Under the pieces are notes generated by a model. It was not told the DNA's origin, did not search any database, and saw only the letters and a program-made list of their open reading frames with translations. DNA of 64,000 nucleotides, from positions 186,001 through 250,000 of the forward strand of contig WACJ01000267.1 in the NCBI GenBank assembly GCA_008973525.1. Reading direction: 5' to 3'. Source of the DNA: Stenopsyche tienmushanensis (Eukaryota; Arthropoda; Insecta; Trichoptera; Stenopsychidae). This document shows, piece by piece, positions 57,794-64,000 of the stretch. Every line of letters starts with the position of its first letter. Positions within the stretch are counted from its first letter, which is position 1. Made by a program: the position numbers and the translations under genes.

Positions 57794-58655
57794 TTAGGAT
57801 GTCCCATAAGTCTCTTTCGCAAATGAACACAGATCTAATCATAGCCATGGTTGAAGAAATTCCACGAACATCCATCCATAATCATATGATAAAATGAGGC
57901 TACATCAATCGTTCAGATTTGTGGCTTCCTCATGAACTGACTGACTCAAATAAACTTCAGCGTATTTCAACATGCGATCTTCTTCTCCAACGACATAATA
58001 GCCAACCTTTTTTGAAGAGACTTGTCACTGGAGATGAAAGTTGGATACTCTATGAGAATATCCAAGGTAAACGGTCTCGGACCAAGGGTACAGAAGCTTT
58101 AACTGTAGCTAAATCTGGCCTACATCCAAAAAAAGTTTTGCTATGCATTTGGTGGGATTGGAAGGGGGTAGTTTATTATGAGCTACTTCAGCAAGGTGAA
58201 ATGATCAATTCAACAAAATATTGTTTCCAACTAGACAATCTAAAGGATGCAATTACCAAAAAACGGCCAGAATTAGCGAACAGCCGAGGTGTGTCTCGAG
58301 ATGTGTCTTTGCTCGTCAGAAATAAATTATTATCATTTGACTGGGAGGTTTTACCTCATCCTCCATACTCTCCGGACATTGCCCCTTCAGATTATTATTT
58401 ATTTCTTTCATTGAAAAATTCTTTACGTTGTAAAAATTTTAATTTAAAAAATGATGTAAAAATGTACCTTGATTAATATTTTGCCAATAAACTTGGGAAA
58501 TTTTGGCAAGAAGGCATTATGAGGCTTCCAAATAGATGGAGAAGGGTAATAGAAGAGAATGGATCATATATTATTCAATAAATTTTGATGTAATACAAAT
58601 TATTGTTTATTTTTTTCTTAATATAAAAACGAAAGAAACTTATGGGACACCCTAA
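57794..58655 (+). mobile_element. Irritans-type mariner, 862 bp, with internal deletions
   Basis: TA (57792-57793 and 58656-58657) flanks 26-bp terminal repeats, TTAGGATGTCCCATAAGTCT... and (inverted) TTAGGGTGTCCCATAAGTTT..., with 2 mismatches. This is a recent DNA transposon insertion of Tc1/mariner type. It is shorter than the ~1.3 kb usual for mariners because the N-terminal half of the transposase is missing. Confidence 0.92.
57919..58582 (+). pseudogene. Mariner transposase, truncated and catalytically incomplete
   Basis: Transposase would cut and re-insert the element. The frame reads LWLPHELTDSNKLQRISTCD, RLVTGDESWILYEN (first Asp), KVLLCIWWDWKGVVYYELL, DAITKKRPELANSRGV, DWEVLPHPPYSPDIAPSDYY (third Asp). 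A stop at 58474 interrupts it before the last ~30 residues, FWQEGIMRLPNRWRRVIEEN. The HQDNARPH-type block with the second Asp is missing: after SRGV only SRD remains before VSLLV. The helix-turn-helix half is also absent upstream of 57919. It cannot be active but may still be mobilised by a related transposase acting on its intact ends. Confidence 0.88.
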
Positions 58656-59895
58656 TACTTATATAAGTATAGTAATTTTTAAACTTTCCCTTTGTTTCAA
58701 ATGAAATAACAAATTATGCTTGCAATTTGCTTGTAGGTTCTTAAACATAATTAATTCAATTTTTGTAAATTATGAAGGGGGGAGCGTTAAATATACAATT
58801 TATGTTAATAAATCCATATAATATTATTTATATATTCAGCATTTCGTCAATAGTCGTCAGATTGCGAAATGATGTCACAAATTAGACACAGCATGATCTA
58901 TGCACTCCTTTTCATTTTAATTGTAGCCGTTTTTCTTTCCCGGTTCGTTAAGCCTAAACAGAAAAGTAGGGGTGCATGACCAGCTACACAAGAGACGAAA
59001 TGCGTAAGCAACCCTTAGGCCTCCCCCAATGCCGTTGAAACGGCACCGAGACCGGAAGAGCCATAAATAAGGCACAGACTTGCGTGGGGTGGGCCATCGG
59101 CTCTCATACAATATAAAAGGGTTGGATTAATCATTCACGAGAAACGCTACGGAATTCTTGTAATCACATGACACGTCTGCATAATATTTCACTGCAATAC
59201 GCATATTTGTATAATCCGAGTCTGAAATTTCCACGTAAACGCTGAAAAGTAAAAGACAAAATGCAGTGCTATTTACGGGCAGCGGAGGGCGATAACGGAC
59301 ACGCACCTCCGCTGAAAATGGGGTATTAAAACGCCATTTGTATTAGGGAAAGCCTCCGAAATTAGATAAACAGTGCAGTTAAGATATTAACATCACGAAA
59401 CTTGTCCGAAATAATCCCTTGACGTGTTCATTCCTGGACGCTATCCGTCATATTGACGCTCCGGCGCCGAATGAAATATTTAAAATGGGGTGAAAAATTT
59501 TGTGATGTTCCCAATGCTTTAATTATTAAGTAGGGTCAAATTTGCTACGAGTCATGTTGAAGAATCGGTATAAATACAAGAGTTCGTCGAGACATGGGGT
59601 TGACAATCGACGAACGGAATATATTAAATTTTTTATTAACATCATGCAGACAGGGGGATGTTATCCCCACACTAATTTGAGCATTTTAAAGAACTAACTT
59701 CAAGACTTTTTTGTCTGATAGTTAATTCACATTGGATCAAATTAACTAAATGATATTTTATGAAAAACTTGTTTTTATTAACAGTGGACGTTTTCAATGA
59801 CTTTGGAAAAAAATGGTTATCATTATGTGATACAATACTTTTATTTGAAAGGTCTATTCTGGGGAAGTTTGCTTCTTCGTTTATAACAGGAAAAT
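58656..59895. other. Non-coding DNA
   Basis: No gene recognised. GCAGCGGAGGG...ACGCACCTCCGCTG at ~59279-59315 forms a small inverted repeat. Confidence 0.35.
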
Positions 59896-60450
59896 ATTAG
59901 GTGGCAGAGTTCAAACGAGGCCGTACGAGCTGTCAAGAACCAACCAAACCAAATAAGATGACCACGCAAGTAATAATTAAGAAAATCCACAAATTGGTAT
60001 TGGATAACCGTCAACTGAAAGTGTGCAAGCTATCAAACATAGTGTGCATTTCAAAAGTGCTGTACATTGCATATTGACTGAAAATTTGGACATGAGAAAG
60101 CTATGCGCAAGATGGGTGCCGCGTTTGCTCACAATGAAACAAAATCAGCGTCGTGAGGATGTTTCAATCTCGTAGTTGGCGATGTATCAAAGCAATAAAT
60201 CCGATTCTTGCGTATAATCATGCTCATAATCACCCCCCTCGGATTGTTTTATCAAACTTGAAAAAATGGTACGGTGATAAAATATTTGTTAACATTGAAG
60301 AGTTGGAGTCGGCGGTTGATGGCTATTTTGAATTGAATCTATTCAAAATCGCTGAGAAAAGTATATCGTACTAAAAGAAATATTGATAAATAAAGATTAT
60401 TTTTAATTGTTTTCTTTATTAGGTTGGATACTTCTGGGACTAACCTCGTA
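59896..60450 (+). mobile_element. Mariner-like element, DNA-binding part and 3' end only
   Basis: The plus strand gives, across frameshifts, VAEFKRGRTSCQEP, IIKKIHKLVLDNRQLKVCKL, DMRKLCARWVPRLLTMKQ and RREDVSIS, i.e. helix-turn-helix plus WVPRLLT linker. It then jumps to a 3' part, NLKKWYGDKIFVNIEELESA. The catalytic domain between is deleted. It ends at TACTTCTGGGACTAACCTCGTA, a plausible terminal repeat. The left end is not recognisable. Confidence 0.75.
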
Positions 60451-60599
60451 TGTTCGTTGTCCATTTCACAATTTGATCGAAAAAAATGATTAGAATTTTT
60501 TTCAAGATGTTGCTTTATATTAATATGTTCAAGATCAAGTAATCCAACTGTGATATTTCAGATAAAAGAAAAATATCAAAAGAAATAAAAGTCAGCTGG

Positions 60600-60735
60600 T
60601 CTCTTGAGGGATCCGTTCATGGATGCTGAAGATGCTCTGTGGATATGTCCGGGTATGGCGTCCGATTGCGAGGCGCTATTTCGTTGTATCAGCGGTCCAA
60701 AGTTTGGACCGGTTGGACACGGAAACTTTGTGGCC
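60600..60735 (-). repeat. Dispersed repeat family 6, copy 2
   Basis: On the minus strand, AAAGTTTCCGTGTCCAACCG, GTCCAAACTTTGGACC and ...CGCCTCGCAATCGGACG, then CCATGAACGGATCC match 38698-38805. The AAATTTC/AAACTTT change keeps the central inverted repeat roughly paired. Overlapping open frames on both strands here are probably not genes. Confidence 0.6.
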
Positions 60736-62719
60736 ATTCCCTCCAACTTTAAGGCTTTCCGAAATAAATTTTGGGAAAAATGGAGGAGTAGAGCTCGCGT
60801 CCGGCGTCCAGTAGACTCAGCAGGCTCACACCTTCTTAAAAAATTCCAAAAAAATTCATTTAAAAAAATATTGATTTCTTTATTAATTTTTTTATAAATA
60901 TTATGATAATTTGAATTTGAATTTGCTTTAAATTCCAAATGATTGAATACTAAAGAATCATAAAAAAGATTTAATTGCGCAAATCATTCATATTTCTTCA
61001 ATAAATTGGTATACATATAAAAAATATGTGCATAATTCATAAATTTCATCTTCGTGTGAGGGTGGACAAAATCATTTGGGGGAAGCAAAAAATCAAATTC
61101 CAATTGATTCCGACATTTTTATGACATTTTGCAATTTTATGGCACCTCAATAAAGTGGTGATTGACTATTTATTCAGTAAAAATTTATTCGCACCAAACG
61201 ATCCTTCGTCTCCATACAGCCTTCGAGACATCTCGTCTGTGATTTTCGACAACATTTTTTTTATTAAAGATTCTGCTCAAATATGCAAGCCCTTGGGTTG
61301 TCGACAAATATGTATATAGGCATTGAAAATTACACGGCATTACTATTGCCGATTTCCTCGCGGTCTGGGTGGTTCTTGTACGTACATGATATCAATTATG
61401 TTTTTTTTCGTCGCGAAAACAGAAATAATTCGAGCGTTATGTCTGAAATGCCTGAAACCGCAATACAAAATCCGATATTTCATGCCGAGCATAAAATTCT
61501 TTGTCTCCCTGCTAAATGTATGAGTCATAGAAAAGCGTCATACAAATAAGATAGAGCCTCCCTTTCCGAGACGGAGATGCCATGTTTGCTATGCCGATTA
61601 ATTTTTTTGGCAAGAATTCAAATCATTTGCTCCAGACAATGTTATGGGTTCGCAGACGAAGAAATTGATTCATTCCATAAATCACTGAGCTTAATACGTC
61701 TTCTTCCAGCATGTATAAAGTGGCGAAAATCTGAATAATTCTACATATGCTAAATCGAATATTTTTTATTAAATTCCGCAGCTCTATTGCGTATAATTCG
61801 CGATTTCGAGACATCTGATAAATTGCTATGAAAAGAATGATGAAACATTTTTTTATCTTCAAATTGATCCAAATTACAATGAACGTGCGTCATCCATATC
61901 ATTCAATTACATACTTATTAAATTGAAATGATCTGAAAATATTACTATATTTATTGATCAATTTTACAAGAAGTCCTAGAATTCATCGGACATTTATTTG
62001 CTCGTTTTTCCTACATTTTTGCACGATTTCGCCGCGAAAGTGTGTAGAAAACACAGATATTTCATGGCCCCAATAAAATATTTCTAAGAAAAAAATATGA
62101 GCATCGTTAGCGTCATCATATGCTGATATTTGTACTATAAAAATGATAAAAGCACGCTAAACCACTGTGCTGAAAATACGCTATGGCGAACATTTTTCTA
62201 TTTAGCGGATTATCCCTAGATTTATTTCTAATCCGCCAATAATGGCGAAAAAGATAGAAACTCCTAGAGTGTCAGACGATTCCATTGTCGGCAGGTTGAA
62301 CTCTCGGTTTATCAGCAAATCCATATCAAACAGATTATTCTTCAGGCCGCATTATTTAGCATTAATACCAGGACACGTGCTGGCCTCCCCGACCCGTGTT
62401 CCTGATATAAATAAGGGTCGGATGTCGAGGCGACATAGGCAGGATGTTAGGAAACATGTGTTTTTTTTATTAGCACTGAAATTCCAAAGGATTAAAGAGA
62501 AAAATGTCTTATTTAAACGCGCAATGACACAACGCCACACGTACAATTTTGCATTTAAAAAAATCCTCCCTTATATTTTTAGCAGCATGGAGATCGCAGA
62601 AACCATTAATTATTAATATGAATAAAAGATATTATGATTAGAAACAATATGAATGAGTCAAATCATACATACAAATGCATTATTTTGTCACAAAAACACA
62701 CATGTGTGTTGTTTATTTT
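60736..62719. other. Non-coding DNA
   Basis: No gene recognised. A 124-codon plus-strand frame (62242-62616) starts MAKKIETPRVSDDSIVGRL but its C-terminal part does not look like a folded protein and I know no match. Confidence 0.3.
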
Positions 62720-62724
62720 TACGC

Positions 62725-62860
62725 AAAAAAATTAACGAATATTGTGTGTTATCAACAGTGTAAGGGTTCATTTATTGATATACAAGAATGACTCACGCTG
62801 CGCGGTCTTGAAAAAAATTTGTGGGAACGTTAAGCGGTGCATATATGAATGTAGCATCTA
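62725..62860 (+). repeat. Repeat family 3 copy
   Basis: AACGAATATTGTGTGTTATC, TTATTGATATACAAGAATG and ACTCACGCTGCGCGGTCTTG match 3430-3520 and 19125-19215. Confidence 0.6.
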
Positions 62861-63142
62861 CATTTACGTTTACTTAAATTTAGCTCACTTGTCAGAAGAT
62901 TCATTTATCTATACTTGAAGAAGATATTTTCGTGGTGAATAAGAAGGTGTTTACAGAAAACATAAAAAGATTTATTTTGATCAATATTTGACCAAAAAAT
63001 GTTTGTTTGTTTGAAATATTAAGTCACAAGAATTGGAATGGGGTCCACAAAAATTTTTTTTTCAAAAGAGGCGTCTGCAAAAAAAATTGCTCAAGAAGGA
63101 CTACATAAGTTTAAGGACCGCTGAATATTATATGTTTATAAT

Positions 63143-63352
63143 GTGGAGCAGGAGTGCTCTTAGCCGCTCCCCGCTCCCACGTGTTCTCCGAGATGGCCAC
63201 GCTCGCACGCGGGTTCATTCTGCTATCGGATCGTGATGGAACCTTGGGGTGTGATGGAGATGATCGGATATGAATAGAAATACTCTTGTTTTAACCGTCA
63301 TTTTATTACGATGAGAGAGAGCGATCTAGCCGTGAGAAGGACGTCTTTCCGC
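63143..63352 (-). repeat. LTR-like repeat family 1, copy E (partial, diverged)
   Basis: GCCGCTCCCCGCTCCCACGT, TTCTGCTATCGGATCGTGATG and GAGAGAGAGCGATCTAGCCG correspond to the family's 3' half. It stops at the hairpin (GTCTTTCCGC). The rest is lost. Confidence 0.6.
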
Positions 63353-64000
63353 TATTATAAATTAAATATCAAATTATACCTATAACACCGTGATTTGAAC
63401 TTGCAGTACTCATATGTGCTTGTAAGATTATTATTATATATCCATTTTCAGTCTATATAGTGGAATTTGATCTGCATAAGTTCAGTCTCGTTGTTTAATA
63501 GCCACGTCTTATATTTGTGCATTAGCATTATATTCAGTAATCGGCTGACTAGTAAGTTGGTACGGGCGATGGCATATGTTAAGACTGATGCTCCGCTTCC
63601 ATATCCTAGTGTATCTAATTTTATTATCATACCCTAATTTAAATTGAATTATAATATGTATATTATTGTAATAACTATCATTATGCTAATTTAGTTTTCC
63701 ATAACACAATAACCAAAAAAACTGATGAACAAAAAAATAGAATGACATTAAATCGTCCACAGTTGTTCCCTAATATAAAAGGGAGAGTCAATCAACCGAC
63801 TCATCAGGGGTAAAATCTCAGCCTTTCAACCCCATTCGAGATTTGTAACCGCAATCATTTAATTTGTTCAATCTAAATTGGGATTCAGCACCCTATTAAT
63901 ATGAAAATTCGAAAATGTTTAACATAATACGATTGGAAGACACGATAAATTTTCTTGTATTGTAATGAAATTGTTATTGTGAAAATTTAGACATTTAATA
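63353..64000. other. AT-rich non-coding DNA to the window end
   Basis: No gene or shared repeat recognised. Confidence 0.4.

Noticed and set aside
62242..62616. 124-codon plus-strand frame starting MAKKIETP
   Set aside because: No match to a known family. The codon pattern follows the local AT bias, with no supporting splice or repeat evidence.

Overview
This is an AT-rich eukaryotic window, most likely from an insect. The evidence is a nearly complete Jockey-type non-LTR retrotransposon, at least five families of mariner-like DNA transposons, tRNA-primed LTR retrotransposon remnants, and one small gene with a canonical GT-AG intron and an F-box. Nothing here is prokaryotic: there are no operons, no ribosome binding sites and no CRISPR array. 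I cannot name the species from the sequence.

Host genes are sparse. The only convincing one is a two-exon F-box gene (20023-20529, +). Its 91-bp 5' leader, including the start codon, is present a second time 2.1 kb upstream (17798-17888). A second, weaker candidate is an ATG-less internal exon on the minus strand (40803-40973), open for 57 codons with coding-like third positions and a good splice donor. An unrecognised 80-residue ORF lies at 7960-8202.

The rest is intergenic or intronic DNA with layers of mobile elements. 0-12 kb: an LTR-like repeat (607-1055), a mariner remnant (2777-3083), a 915-bp TTAA-flanked element carrying a transposase fragment (5447-6361), and a mariner-like element with a duplicated catalytic block (8199-9128) that was later hit by a solo LTR (8648-9060). 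12.9-17.7 kb: the LINE, minus strand, with 5' end, gag-like ORF1, endonuclease, reverse transcriptase and a candidate target-site duplication. 22.9-30.3 kb: three copies of one mariner family, two of them joined to copies of the LTR-like repeat. 32-41 kb: perfect 18-bp palindromes, a 627-bp mariner deletion derivative, a second copy of the duplicated-block element, and older relatives of the LTR-like repeat. 41.7-63.4 kb: a further LTR-like copy, a long AT-rich repeat family in both orientations, three more mariner derivatives, twin tRNA-Leu-type primer sites and short dispersed repeats.

All DNA transposons here look non-autonomous, because each lacks part of the catalytic core or the DNA-binding half of the transposase. 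The LINE is closest to intact; a single +1 frameshift separates its endonuclease from its reverse transcriptase. The most interesting general signals are (i) a hairpin inside the LTR-like family whose arms change between copies while staying largely complementary, (ii) a class of short palindromes, several next to TTAACCCTTTG, whose arm sequence varies but whose symmetry is kept, and (iii) a duplicated transposase catalytic block shared by two dispersed copies. All family assignments come from reading motifs, not from database searches.
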